Below, piece after piece: positions 1 to 9,082 of a stretch of 64,000 bases of DNA. Positions within the stretch are counted from its first letter, which is position 1; the number at the start of each line of letters is the position of its first letter. The notes under the pieces were generated by a model. It was not told where the DNA came from. It saw only the letters and a list, made by a program, of their open reading frames with translations, and searched no databases. The DNA comes from Spirosoma fluviale (GTDB taxonomy: Bacteria; Bacteroidota; Bacteroidia; Cytophagales; Spirosomataceae). The stretch is from contig NZ_OCNH01000009.1 of NCBI RefSeq assembly GCF_900230225.1, forward strand, positions 186,001-250,000, given 5' to 3'. A program made the position numbers and the translations under genes.

Positions 1-555
1 GAGGTGGGTCAGAACGCAAAAACACTCGGCGCGAAGTTTGTTCGGGTGGCCTGGATACCGCATCAGGGGTCGTTTACGCCCGACATGGCCAGGAAAACCG
101 TCGATGATTTCAACCGCTTTGGCAAACAGCTGAAAGATGAATACGGGATTACGTTCTGCTACCATAACCACGGCTACGAGTTCGAGAAATACGAGGACGG
201 CACGTTGTTTGACTACATCGTCAAAAACACCGATCCAACGTACGTGAGTTTTGAGCTGGATATTCTCTGGACGGTTTTTCCGGGACAGGACCCCGTTGCC
301 CTGCTCAAAAAATACCCCAAACGCTTCAAGCTAATGCACCTGAAAGACCTTCGTAAAGGGGTTGTGGGTAATCTGTCCGGAGGGACGCCGGTCGAGAACG
401 ATGTGGCCTTGGGAACGGGCCAGATTGATTTGCCCGCTGTACTTCTGGCGGCTCGGAAAGCGGGCGTTCAGCACTATTACATTGAAGATGAAAGCCCCAG
501 CATTGCCACGCAGGTGCCGCAGAGTATCGCCTATCTGAAAGACCTGAAAAAGTAA
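1..555 (+). CDS. Sugar phosphate isomerase/epimerase, xylose-isomerase-like TIM barrel (5' end missing)
   Basis: The reading frame is open from the first base, so the N-terminal half lies outside the window; about 184 residues remain. They fit the C-terminal half of an AP-endonuclease-2/xylose-isomerase-like TIM barrel. Typical metal-site segments occur in the usual order: YHNHGYEF, SFELDILW, KLMHLKDL and a final YIEDES. This family isomerises or epimerises sugars or sugar acids with a divalent metal. The true substrate cannot be read from sequence. The next gene begins 7 bp downstream and belongs to the same superfamily, so the two probably form an operon. A GTG at position 4 is open but is not a credible start, because half of the barrel would be missing. 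Confidence 0.85.
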   Translation, partial: EVGQNAKTLGAKFVRVAWIPHQGSFTPDMARKTVDDFNRFGKQLKDEYGITFCYHNHGYEFEKYEDGTLFDYIVKNTDPTYVSFELDILWTVFPGQDPVALLKKYPKRFKLMHLKDLRKGVVGNLSGGTPVENDVALGTGQIDLPAVLLAARKAGVQHYYIEDESPSIATQVPQSIAYLKDLKK

Positions 556-562
556 CTGCCCG

Positions 563-1381
563 ATGCCAATCAAATTTTACGCCCCCGAATGGGGAAATAC
601 GCTGCCTTTCCCAATGTTCTGCCAACGCGTAAAAGCGGCTGGTTACGATGGTATCGAAATGGCACTGCCGCTGGAGGCCGATGCCCGGCAGGCAATCGTC
701 GATACCCTACGCGAACATGACCTGGAGTTCATTGGGCAGTACTGGCAGTCGTTCGAGCGCGACCTGGATGAACACGGGCGGAATTACGAAAAGTACCTCC
801 GCAATCTGGTCGAAGCCCAGCCGCTGTTCATCAACTGCCAGACGGGTAAGGATTATTTTTCGTTCGATCAGAACAAACAGCTTTTTGACATTGCTACCCG
901 AATCTCAACCGAAACGGGTGTCCGTATCACGCACGAAACGCACCGGGGGAAAGCCCTGTTTGCCGCCCATATCGCTCAGAACTACCTAACTCAGTTGCCC
1001 GACCTGCGCATTTGCCTCGACATTTCGCACTGGTGCAACGTCCATGAGTCGCTGCTGGATGACCAGACCGACGCTGTCAATCTGGCCATTGCCCACACCG
1101 ACCATATCCACAGCCGGGTGGGGCATCCGGAAGGGCCGCAGGTCAACGATCCCCGCGCTCCGGAATGGGCGACGACGCTCAGCACGCATCTGGCCTGGTG
1201 GGATCGGATTGTCCAGACGCATACAGCCGCCGGTACGCAGCTGACCGTCACGACCGAGTTCGGACCGGCAACCTACATGCCGGTTATGCCCTACACCCAA
1301 TTGCCCATTGGCAACCAGTGGGAGATCAATGTATTCATGATGAACCTGCTGAAAGAGCGGTATGCTAAATTAGTTTTTTAA
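563..1381 (+). CDS. Sugar phosphate isomerase/epimerase family protein (TIM barrel)
   Basis: A complete 272-residue protein without a signal peptide, so cytosolic. Possible metal-ligand segments are ITHETHRG, CLDISHW, HIHSRVGHPEG and VTTEFGP, which supply the Glu/Asp/His/Glu pattern of xylose-isomerase-like TIM barrels. It is only distantly similar to the preceding gene, so this is not a recent tandem copy. It lies 7 bp after that gene and 64 bp before a secreted alpha-galactosidase-like gene, suggesting processing of sugars released outside the cell. The substrate is unknown. The ATG at 563 is the first one after the upstream stop and gives the full barrel length. Confidence 0.85.
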   Translation: MPIKFYAPEWGNTLPFPMFCQRVKAAGYDGIEMALPLEADARQAIVDTLREHDLEFIGQYWQSFERDLDEHGRNYEKYLRNLVEAQPLFINCQTGKDYFSFDQNKQLFDIATRISTETGVRITHETHRGKALFAAHIAQNYLTQLPDLRICLDISHWCNVHESLLDDQTDAVNLAIAHTDHIHSRVGHPEGPQVNDPRAPEWATTLSTHLAWWDRIVQTHTAAGTQLTVTTEFGPATYMPVMPYTQLPIGNQWEINVFMMNLLKERYAKLVF

Positions 1382-1401
1382 AAGGATTTGCCGTGCTTTT
1401 C

Positions 1402-1442
1402 AATCCTGTTAATCCTGTCAAAATAAACACACTTAATCCTGT
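1402..1442 (+). repeat. Three copies of the octamer AATCCTGT
   Basis: AATCCTGT occurs at 1402-1409, 1411-1418 and 1435-1442 in the short gap before the alpha-galactosidase-like gene. The first two are one base apart. A partial inverse, AGGATTT, lies just upstream near 1383. It may be a degenerate remnant of a repetitive extragenic element. Confidence 0.45.
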
Positions 1443-1445
1443 CCA

Positions 1446-3536
1446 ATGCGACGAATTTTACTCCTCTTTGTGCTGCACCTTTGCCTGATCCCTTCAGGCC
1501 GGGTGCTTGCCCAGGTACAAAGTTGCCGGGCCAGCCTGAGCAACGATACGCTTGTTCTCGAAAACGACCTCATGGCCCGGCGTTTTCGCTGGAACAACGG
1601 GCAGTTGATCACCCTGAGCCTGACTGATAAAAAGAGGAACCAGACCTGGAAATGGGTCAGCACCGATGCCGATTGCGTCTTTCCGGGCCATACAACGCCC
1701 ACCGGGAAAGGAGAACTCACAACAAAACAGGTAGTCAGTCAGCCCAACCAGACCGACCACCTGGCGGTGAGCGTGATCACCCACCTTGGTTCACTGGACG
1801 TTCGGCGGGAGTTTCGGATTTACCCCACCATCGCTGCCCTGAACTGTACATTTTACCTGCGCGGGAAAGCCTCGCCCGAGTGGCAGCAGGCGGCTGGAAA
1901 GTCGGCGGCCGGGATGGATTTCAAGAATATCGAATCACAGAACGACCTGAACAAATTTGCCGCTGCCGTGCCGGTAATGGACAAGCTGGCGCTGGCGGGA
2001 AATCACTGGCGGGGGCGGGCCGTTGAATTCGCCGACATGACCGACCGCAACAATACGCTGGTTACGGAAGTGCCCTACAACCTGTATCGCCAGCCGGGTT
2101 TTCTGAAAGGCAATCTACTATGGCTGACCGATGGGCTTTCCGGGTCATCGTTTTTCGTGTTGAAAGAGTCGCCCGTTTCGGTGATTCAGTTAGCCAATCC
2201 GGGGTTCGATTTTCTGGTGAAGAACGGCAGTGTTCAGACCGTTGGCGCGGGTATTTTGCCCTCGGATGTGTCTGAAACGGACTGGGTTCGCGGCTACGGC
2301 TATACCCTCGGGCTGGGCGGGTCGTCGGAGCTGGATGGCCTGCAAACGCTCCGCAGCTACCAGGATGCCAAACGCCCCCGACGCGCCGACCGCGACGAAA
2401 TGATCATGATGAATACCTGGGGCGACCGCAACAAAGACACCAAAATCAGGGAGCAGTTCATCATCACCGAATTGCAGAAAGCGGCTCAGCTGGGCGTTAC
2501 CCGTTTTCAGATCGACGATGGCTGGGAGTTGGGCAAGTCGATGAACTCCGCCACGCCGGGGGGTAGCAGTGAAGACATCTGGAAAAATCCGAACTACTGG
2601 AAGCCGGACCCCGAACGGTTCCCCAACGGCCTGAAACCCGTTATCGATGCCGCCAAAAAACTGGGTATCGAACTGGGACTGTGGTTCAGCCCCAGCGTCG
2701 ACAATAGCTTTGCCCATTGGGATAAAGACGCACAGGCGCTCATCGGCCTGTATAAACAGTACGGCATTCGGACCTTCAAAATTGACCTCGTCCAGATTCC
2801 TGACAAAACCGCCGAGACCAACTTCCGGAAATTCCTCGATACGGTTATGGCAGCCACCAATTATGAGGTGATCTTCAATATGGACGTAACGGCCGGTCGG
2901 CGTAACGGGTACCATTTCATGAACGAATACGGCAACCTGTTTCTGGAAAACCGCTACACCGACTGGACCAACTATTACCCCTACTGGACACTCCGTAACC
3001 TTTGGAATCTGTCGAAGTACGTGCCGTCCCAAAACCTGCAGATCGAGTTTCTCAACAAGTGGCGCAATGCCGACAAGTACCCCGCAGGAGACCGCTTTGC
3101 GCCGGCCAACTACTCCTTCGATTACCTGTTTGCCATCACGATGATGGCTCAGCCGCTGGCCTGGTTCGAGGCCACTGGTCTGCCTGCCGAGGCTTTTCAA
3201 ACGGCTACACTCATTAAGACGTACCGAACTATTCAGACACAGGTTCACGGGGGGCACATTCTGCCTATTGGCGACGAACCCAGCGGCAAAAGCTGGACGG
3301 GATTTCAATCCATCCGGTCGGAAAAAGAAGGGTTTCTACTCGTTTTTCGGGAGGATACACCCAATGCTCAGGAAACGGTTAAAACCTGGCTGCCCGCTGG
3401 TAAACGGGTTCGCCTGCAAACCGTGGCTGGTGCGGGGAAAGCCTTCGAACAAGTCGTGACCGGAGAAGGAAACCTGCTAATGACATTGCCTGCCGCAAAT
3501 AACTTTGCGCTGTACCGGTACACAGTGATGAATTGA
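1446..3536 (+). CDS. Secreted alpha-galactosidase-like glycoside hydrolase (GH36/melibiase type)
   Basis: A 696-residue protein with a clear signal peptide (hydrophobic core LLLFVLHLCLIP, cleavage after VLA near residue 22). An N-terminal beta-sandwich precedes a TIM barrel with FQIDDGWELG (about 354-363) and FKIDLVQI, whose Asp447 is in the place of the catalytic nucleophile of GH36 enzymes (LKxD motif). The family hydrolyses alpha-galactosides with retention. Substrate specificity cannot be fixed from sequence, and related GH36-like enzymes with other specificities exist. It sits upstream of an ECF sigma/FecR/SusCD set, as expected for a polysaccharide utilisation locus. A second, distantly related GH36-type enzyme lies at 11695. 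Confidence 0.82.
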   Translation: MRRILLLFVLHLCLIPSGRVLAQVQSCRASLSNDTLVLENDLMARRFRWNNGQLITLSLTDKKRNQTWKWVSTDADCVFPGHTTPTGKGELTTKQVVSQPNQTDHLAVSVITHLGSLDVRREFRIYPTIAALNCTFYLRGKASPEWQQAAGKSAAGMDFKNIESQNDLNKFAAAVPVMDKLALAGNHWRGRAVEFADMTDRNNTLVTEVPYNLYRQPGFLKGNLLWLTDGLSGSSFFVLKESPVSVIQLANPGFDFLVKNGSVQTVGAGILPSDVSETDWVRGYGYTLGLGGSSELDGLQTLRSYQDAKRPRRADRDEMIMMNTWGDRNKDTKIREQFIITELQKAAQLGVTRFQIDDGWELGKSMNSATPGGSSEDIWKNPNYWKPDPERFPNGLKPVIDAAKKLGIELGLWFSPSVDNSFAHWDKDAQALIGLYKQYGIRTFKIDLVQIPDKTAETNFRKFLDTVMAATNYEVIFNMDVTAGRRNGYHFMNEYGNLFLENRYTDWTNYYPYWTLRNLWNLSKYVPSQNLQIEFLNKWRNADKYPAGDRFAPANYSFDYLFAITMMAQPLAWFEATGLPAEAFQTATLIKTYRTIQTQVHGGHILPIGDEPSGKSWTGFQSIRSEKEGFLLVFREDTPNAQETVKTWLPAGKRVRLQTVAGAGKAFEQVVTGEGNLLMTLPAANNFALYRYTVMN

Positions 3537-3720
3537 GGTGCAAGATGGCTGAAACAGTAACCGCACCCCTTGAGAATTGACGTTCCAGACAGAGTAGAGC
3601 GAATGACCACTGTAACTAGATCATTTTGTGAAAAAATTGAGAATATTTTTAAAATACGCAGGATCTGACTAAGGGTAAGGCCGCTTATCCGTGTCATTCT
3701 GGCACCTGACTGCTAAACCA

Positions 3721-4374
3721 ATGACCGGATCTGAAGGTAACCTCATACCTGCTCAAGACCAGCATCTGCGACGGATGTTGCCCAATCCTGAACGGGTAAC
3801 ATCCGTTGTTGATAACGAACATATTATTCGATCGGCCTTTGCCAGCTCGCCCGAAAAAGGGTTTGAGACGCTGTTCAGGCTTTATTTTCGACCCCTTTGC
3901 AGCCATGCCGTGCGCTTCGTGTACACCCGTGAGGTGGCCGAGGACATCGTTGGTGAGGTTTTTTATCAACTCTGGAAATCGGGCAGTTACGCCACTGTTC
4001 AGCATAGCTACCGAACCTATCTCTACGCGGCCGTCCGGCACCGGGCCTTCAATTACCTCCGCGACGAATTAACCGGCAACCGTACCGCCACGTCGCTCGA
4101 TGATCTGGGCGATACGGGTCAGGATGAAACGCCCCAGACGCTCATCGAATATGATGAGACGTTCCAGCGGGTCGAAAAAGTAATCCAGGAATTGCCCCCG
4201 CAATGCCAGCGCATCTTTCTGATGAGTCGGTTCGAGAACCGAAAAAATCAGGAAATCGCCGATGAGCTGGGCCTGGCTCTCAAAACCGTCGAAGCCCACA
4301 TGGCTCGCGCCCTTCAACAACTGCGCCGGGTGTTTCTGCCGATGGGTCTGCTATTTTTTCAATTTCTTCACTAA
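3721..4374 (+). CDS. ECF RNA polymerase sigma factor (sigma-70 family, Bacteroides type)
   Basis: Sigma region 2 is visible around FRLYFRPLCSHAVRFVYTREVAEDIVGEVFYQLW. Region 4 is visible around ELPPQCQRIFLMSRFENRKNQEIADELGLALKTVEAHMARAL, the helix-turn-helix that contacts the -35 element. It should direct RNA polymerase to the downstream SusC/SusD genes once released by the FecR protein encoded next. The frame can be extended to a GTG at 3691. I prefer the ATG at 3721 because the conserved domain begins well after it. The FecR gene starts 43 bp downstream. This is the classical receptor-anti-sigma-sigma surface signalling arrangement. Confidence 0.92.
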   Translation: MTGSEGNLIPAQDQHLRRMLPNPERVTSVVDNEHIIRSAFASSPEKGFETLFRLYFRPLCSHAVRFVYTREVAEDIVGEVFYQLWKSGSYATVQHSYRTYLYAAVRHRAFNYLRDELTGNRTATSLDDLGDTGQDETPQTLIEYDETFQRVEKVIQELPPQCQRIFLMSRFENRKNQEIADELGLALKTVEAHMARALQQLRRVFLPMGLLFFQFLH

Positions 4375-4417
4375 GGGTAATACGCTCCGCTTGTGTCCAA
4401 CAGGCAAACATTTGTTC

Positions 4418-5467
4418 ATGGAAGATCTCGTCAACAAAGCGGTTCTGTTCGACTATTTTTCGGGTCGGGTGAGTCCGTTACAGAAGAAATCGGTTGAGAG
4501 CTGGCTGTCAGAAGGGAGTAACCGGGAATTATACTACCAGTGGCTGCACGAGTGGGAAATGAACCGGTTGCAAACCAACACAAACTGGCAGCTCGTCTAC
4601 GAAAAAACGGCGCAGCGCATCAACAATACGTTCCCCGCTGTTGAGGAGCAGGAACCACCCCCCAAAACCTGGACCATCAGCCGCTGGGGCGGGTGGATAA
4701 GCCGCAGCGGTCTGCTGGCGGCATCGGTGGCGTTACTGCTCATGGCTATTGGCTGGCTGTTTCGCGATGCGCTACTGTACAAAACCGTCCGGACCGGCTT
4801 TGGCGAAACCCGCAGCCTGACGTTACCCGATGGGTCGGCGGTGACGATGAATGCCAATTCTTCGCTCCGGTATTCGCGCTGGTTCGGTACGTCAATCGGA
4901 GTTGGTAACCGGACCCTCATCGCCGACTCCGCCCACGAGAACCCACGCATGGTGGAACTGACCGGAGAGGCTGACTTTTCGATTCGGCATCTGCCCAACA
5001 ATCGGCGATTTGTCGTCATGACGCCCGGAGGGCTGAAGGTAACGGTACTCGGTACGCAGTTCACCGTCTTCAGCCGTGAACGCGCTACACGGGTGGCCCT
5101 CCGGTCGGGGCGTGTTCAGCTGACGACCGGGCAGAAAACGACGCCACCCCTGATCATGCAGCCCGGCGATCTGGTGACACTCAACCGGCAGGGGAAACTG
5201 GACTTGACCCGAACGGCGCACCCCGAAAGTATGGCCGCGTGGAAAGATCACCGATTCAACTTCGACCAAACGTCGTTACGGGAAATCGCCGATATACTCC
5301 ACGAAAACTACGGCCTGGTCGTAACCATCGGCACGTCGCAGTTGGCCGGTCGTACCATTTCGGGTTCGTTTACGGCTCAGAACGCCAATGAGTTATTGAA
5401 GCTGATTGCCCAGTTGCTGCAAGTAAATTACATCCGGGAGAACGACCGGGTGTCTTTCACCGATTAA
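4418..5467 (+). CDS. FecR-type anti-sigma factor
   Basis: A 349-residue inner-membrane protein. A cytoplasmic N-terminal segment (1-90) is followed by one transmembrane helix near 97-115 (SGLLAASVALLLMAIGWLF). A periplasmic FecR domain starts around VRTGFGETRSLTLPDGSAVTMNANSSLRY, and the C-terminal domain (DHRFNFDQTSLREIADIL onward) is typical of Bacteroidota FecR proteins. It binds the ECF sigma factor in the cytoplasm and senses the STN domain of the SusC partner in the periplasm. An in-frame start exists at 4262, but it would overlap the sigma gene and add 52 non-conserved residues, so the ATG at 4418 is chosen. The SusC partner starts 27 bp downstream. Confidence 0.92.
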   Translation: MEDLVNKAVLFDYFSGRVSPLQKKSVESWLSEGSNRELYYQWLHEWEMNRLQTNTNWQLVYEKTAQRINNTFPAVEEQEPPPKTWTISRWGGWISRSGLLAASVALLLMAIGWLFRDALLYKTVRTGFGETRSLTLPDGSAVTMNANSSLRYSRWFGTSIGVGNRTLIADSAHENPRMVELTGEADFSIRHLPNNRRFVVMTPGGLKVTVLGTQFTVFSRERATRVALRSGRVQLTTGQKTTPPLIMQPGDLVTLNRQGKLDLTRTAHPESMAAWKDHRFNFDQTSLREIADILHENYGLVVTIGTSQLAGRTISGSFTAQNANELLKLIAQLLQVNYIRENDRVSFTD

Positions 5468-5494
5468 TGCCTATCACAAAAACTAACCACCTAA

Positions 5495-8400
5495 ATGATG
5501 TATTCTGTACGCTTATTCAGTGTCTTTCTGCTCAGTTTGCAACTGACGGTGAGCCATACCGGACGGGCTCAATTTTTGGCAACGGCCAAAGCATTTACCC
5601 GAACAACGCATCAGGTTGCGAGTCCACAGGCCGTTCAACTCCGCGAAGTGTTGAACCAGTTCAAACTACGGTATCAGGTCGATATTCTGTTTGAAGATCG
5701 GCTGGTGAGCGATCACTTTGTCAATCCGGCCAGTGTAGACCCGGCCGCTTCACTGGAAAATAATCTGACCAAAGTGCTGAACTCGAAAGGGCTTCGGTTC
5801 ACGAAGGTGAAGCCGGGCGTCTATCTGGTACTTGCCGATAAAAAGACCGGGAAACAGACGTCTGCGCTGGAAGTACCCCTGCTGCAACTGGCATCCGTTG
5901 CCAGCACCAGTCAGGCGGAAATGAACCAGATTGGCCAGTTACAGGCTAAAACCGTAAGTTTTGTTACGGCCGACCAGACCCTTAGCGGCCGGGTTACCGA
6001 TGGTTCGACCGGCAGCGGCCTGCCCGGTGTGAGCGTGGTCGTAAAAGGCACCAGCCGGGGCACCACCACGGATGGCGACGGTAATTACCGGGTCAACGTG
6101 CCGGACCAGAATGTTGGCAACAACCTCACGCTCGTCTTCTCCTTCATCGGCTATGCGACCCAGGAAGTCCTGGTTGGCAGCAGAAACACGGTGAACGTAA
6201 CACTGACCAGTGACGACAAGACCCTGAACGAGATCGTGGTAGTTGGTTACGGCACCCAAAACCGGCGCGAACTGACGGGATCGGTCGCTTCTCTGCAAAC
6301 GCAAAGTATAAAAGATCAGCCCGTTACAAACGTAGTTGAGGGCCTCACGGGCCGCATGCCGGGCGTGTTGATCCAGCAGAACACGGGTGCGCCGGGCAAC
6401 GCGCCCTCCATCAAAGTGCGGGGACTTGGCTCCATCAGCGCGGGCAACGGGCCGCTGGTCGTTATTGATGGACAGCCGCTTAACTCCGGTAGCCAGACGA
6501 ACGCCGGTGGACTAAACCAGCTGAACCCCAACGATATTGACAAGATCGACGTACTGAAAGATGCTTCGGCCACCGCTATTTACGGGTCTCGTGGCTCCAA
6601 CGGCGTAATTATGATCACGACCAAACGGGGTAAATCGGGGCAGAGCCGGATCAACTTCGATTATTATACCGGTACGCAGGAGATCAGCAAGAAAATGGAG
6701 ATGCTGAACGCCCAGCAATTCGCCGAATTTTCCAAACAGGCCTTTAACACGGCCTATCTGGAGCGGGTGTCGGGCTCGTCGGTCAACGACCCCAACAGTG
6801 CGCGTCCGGCGGGGCAGCGATACCGCTATCCAAGGGGCGAGTTCGCCGGGGTGAACTTCGATGATCCGGCCAGCCTGACCACCTACGACTACCAGGACAT
6901 GATTTTCCGCAAGGCACCCATCAGCAATTACCAGCTATCGGCCTCGGGCGGCACCGAAAAAGTGCAGTATTTTATTTCGGGTAACTACCTGAAGCAGGAC
7001 GGTATCATCAAGAAATCCGGTATCGACCGCTACACGGTGCGGTCCAACATCGACGCCCAGCTTTCGTCGAAGCTGAAAGTCGGCCTGAGTTTCAGCCCAA
7101 CCTTTATGGCGGAAAATCGGGTCAACTCCGATGGACACTGGGCGGGCAACGGGATCATCAATGCGGCTTTGTCGCTGCCGCCGTTTATTCCCATTTATCA
7201 GGCCAACGGCACGACCTACAACTCACAGGCGTTTTATGCGGCTCCTTACGACTGGCCAGGCATTACCAACCCGGTGGCCAACATCACCGAAGTCGACAAC
7301 CGCGTTACGCAGCTTCGGTTGCTGGGAAGCGCCTACGCCGAACTGTCGATCTGGAAATCACTCCGCTACCGGGGTACCCTCGGGGGCGATTTGAACTACC
7401 TCCGCCAAAACCAGTACCAGACCTCGGCTATTGTCCTGAACCAGCTTCTGCCGCCAAACGTCAGCACGGGTTCGGCGTACACGAACCAGAATATCAACTG
7501 GGTAACGAACCACACGCTGAGCTACACGCTCGATCTGGGTACAACGCACCATATGGATGCGCTGGTCGGTCTGGAGTCGCAGCGTAATGATTTTGAAGAA
7601 AGTCTGATCAATGCAAATAATTTTCCGAACGACATTGTACGGACCGTCAACGCCGGGACCATTACCGGGGGTACATCCACCCAAAATGAATGGTCGCTGG
7701 CGTCGTATTTTGCCCGCTTTACCTATAGCTTCAAAGATCGATACCTGTTCAATGCATCGGTTCGGCGGGATGGGTCGTCACGCTTTGGGGAGACCAGCCG
7801 CTTCGGTACCTTCCCGTCGGCATCGGTGGGCTGGCGGATCATCGAAGAACCCTTCATGAAAACGATTCCCGTTATCTCGGACCTGAAACTACGCGCCAGT
7901 TACGGTTTGTCGGGCAATAATGCGTTTACCAGCAATTACCCGGCCATTGGTGTGTTGAGCAAAGACAACTACGTGCTGGGAAATGCCCTGGCAAACGGAC
8001 TGGCAACCAGTAGTATCGCCAACCCGCAACTGGGCTGGGAGCGGAGTCGGCAAACCGATGTCGGGCTTGATCTGGGCCTGTTCCAGAATCGGATTCTGTT
8101 CACAGTAGATTATTACAAACGGATCACGACCGATCTGCTGCTTTCGGTGCAGGTACCAACGCTGACCGGCTTCTCAACGGCCGTGCGAAACATTGGTCAG
8201 GTGGAAAACAAAGGGATGGAGTTCTCGTTGTCGACGCGTAACATCGACGGGTCGGGCACCGGCTTTACCTGGAACACCGACCTCAACCTGTCGTTCAACC
8301 AAAATAAAGTCTTGGCCCTCGGACCCACGGGCGATGCCATCCGAAGCGGTACGGGCGTTGGCGAAACCAATATTACCGTGATCGGGCAGCCGCTGGGCAG

Positions 8401-9064
8401 TTTCTACGGCTACCAGCAACTGGGAATTTTCCAGAATCAGGCTGAACTAGACGCGTATCCGCACTTTGCCGACAGCCGTCCCGGCGATGTGAAATTTGCG
8501 GATGTAAACAACGATGGCAAACTCAACGCCGACGACCGGACGCTGATCGGCAACAACCAGCCCGATTTTATCTACGGCATCACCAACTCGTTTTCGTTCA
8601 AAGGCTTCGACCTGAACATTGTGGCGCAGGGTGTACAGGGCGGTCAAATTCTGAACCTCTCCCGTCGATTCTACGAGAACCTGGAAGGAAATGCCAACTC
8701 ACTCACGACGGTCCTGAATCGCTGGCAGTCGGAGCAGAACCCCGGCGATGGCAAAACCCCACGGGCCAATACGCGTTCGACGGGTAACAACAACCAGGTA
8801 TCGAGCCGATGGGTGGAAAGTGCTACGTATTTCCGGATCCGGAACATCACGCTGGGTTATAACGTGCCGCGCACGCCATTGCAGAAGATAAAAGTACAGT
8901 CGCTGCGGGTGTATGCCGGTGTGCAGAATGCCATTACGATTTCGAAGTATCTGGCTTACAACCCCGAAGTGAGTGGCTACGAAGGGCCGCTGACGGGCGG
9001 GGTCGACTACGGTTCCTATCCGCTGGCGCGTACGTACACCATTGGTTTAAACCTGGGCTTTTAA
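5495..9064 (+). CDS. SusC/RagA-type TonB-dependent outer membrane transporter with STN signalling domain
   Basis: The 1189-residue protein has a signal peptide (1-26, ending GRAQ). An STN domain spans about 45-115 and a CarboxypepD_reg-like domain about 160-245 (LSGRVTDGSTGSGLPGVSVVVKG). The motif NEIVVVGYGTQ lies near 245, a plug about 260-370 (VVIDGQPL, LKDASATAIYGSRGSNGVIMITTKRG), and a 22-stranded-type barrel runs to the C-terminus. SusC barrels import oligosaccharides or other large nutrients across the outer membrane using TonB energy, with the SusD lid encoded 18 bp downstream. The STN domain marks it as the receptor that talks to the adjacent FecR. The probable substrate is a galactoside, from the flanking GH36-like genes (inference). 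Confidence 0.95.
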   Translation: MMYSVRLFSVFLLSLQLTVSHTGRAQFLATAKAFTRTTHQVASPQAVQLREVLNQFKLRYQVDILFEDRLVSDHFVNPASVDPAASLENNLTKVLNSKGLRFTKVKPGVYLVLADKKTGKQTSALEVPLLQLASVASTSQAEMNQIGQLQAKTVSFVTADQTLSGRVTDGSTGSGLPGVSVVVKGTSRGTTTDGDGNYRVNVPDQNVGNNLTLVFSFIGYATQEVLVGSRNTVNVTLTSDDKTLNEIVVVGYGTQNRRELTGSVASLQTQSIKDQPVTNVVEGLTGRMPGVLIQQNTGAPGNAPSIKVRGLGSISAGNGPLVVIDGQPLNSGSQTNAGGLNQLNPNDIDKIDVLKDASATAIYGSRGSNGVIMITTKRGKSGQSRINFDYYTGTQEISKKMEMLNAQQFAEFSKQAFNTAYLERVSGSSVNDPNSARPAGQRYRYPRGEFAGVNFDDPASLTTYDYQDMIFRKAPISNYQLSASGGTEKVQYFISGNYLKQDGIIKKSGIDRYTVRSNIDAQLSSKLKVGLSFSPTFMAENRVNSDGHWAGNGIINAALSLPPFIPIYQANGTTYNSQAFYAAPYDWPGITNPVANITEVDNRVTQLRLLGSAYAELSIWKSLRYRGTLGGDLNYLRQNQYQTSAIVLNQLLPPNVSTGSAYTNQNINWVTNHTLSYTLDLGTTHHMDALVGLESQRNDFEESLINANNFPNDIVRTVNAGTITGGTSTQNEWSLASYFARFTYSFKDRYLFNASVRRDGSSRFGETSRFGTFPSASVGWRIIEEPFMKTIPVISDLKLRASYGLSGNNAFTSNYPAIGVLSKDNYVLGNALANGLATSSIANPQLGWERSRQTDVGLDLGLFQNRILFTVDYYKRITTDLLLSVQVPTLTGFSTAVRNIGQVENKGMEFSLSTRNIDGSGTGFTWNTDLNLSFNQNKVLALGPTGDAIRSGTGVGETNITVIGQPLGSFYGYQQLGIFQNQAELDAYPHFADSRPGDVKFADVNNDGKLNADDRTLIGNNQPDFIYGITNSFSFKGFDLNIVAQGVQGGQILNLSRRFYENLEGNANSLTTVLNRWQSEQNPGDGKTPRANTRSTGNNNQVSSRWVESATYFRIRNITLGYNVPRTPLQKIKVQSLRVYAGVQNAITISKYLAYNPEVSGYEGPLTGGVDYGSYPLARTYTIGLNLGF

Positions 9065-9082
9065 TCCTACTCTCTGAGCATC

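Noticed and set aside
2190..3308. 372-residue minus-strand frame inside the first alpha-galactosidase-like gene
   Set aside because: It is the antisense shadow of a well-conserved gene, a common effect of GC-rich third positions; its product has no recognisable motifs.
4262..4417. 52-residue N-terminal extension of the first FecR protein
   Set aside because: It would overlap the sigma gene in another frame and has no FecR-like sequence.
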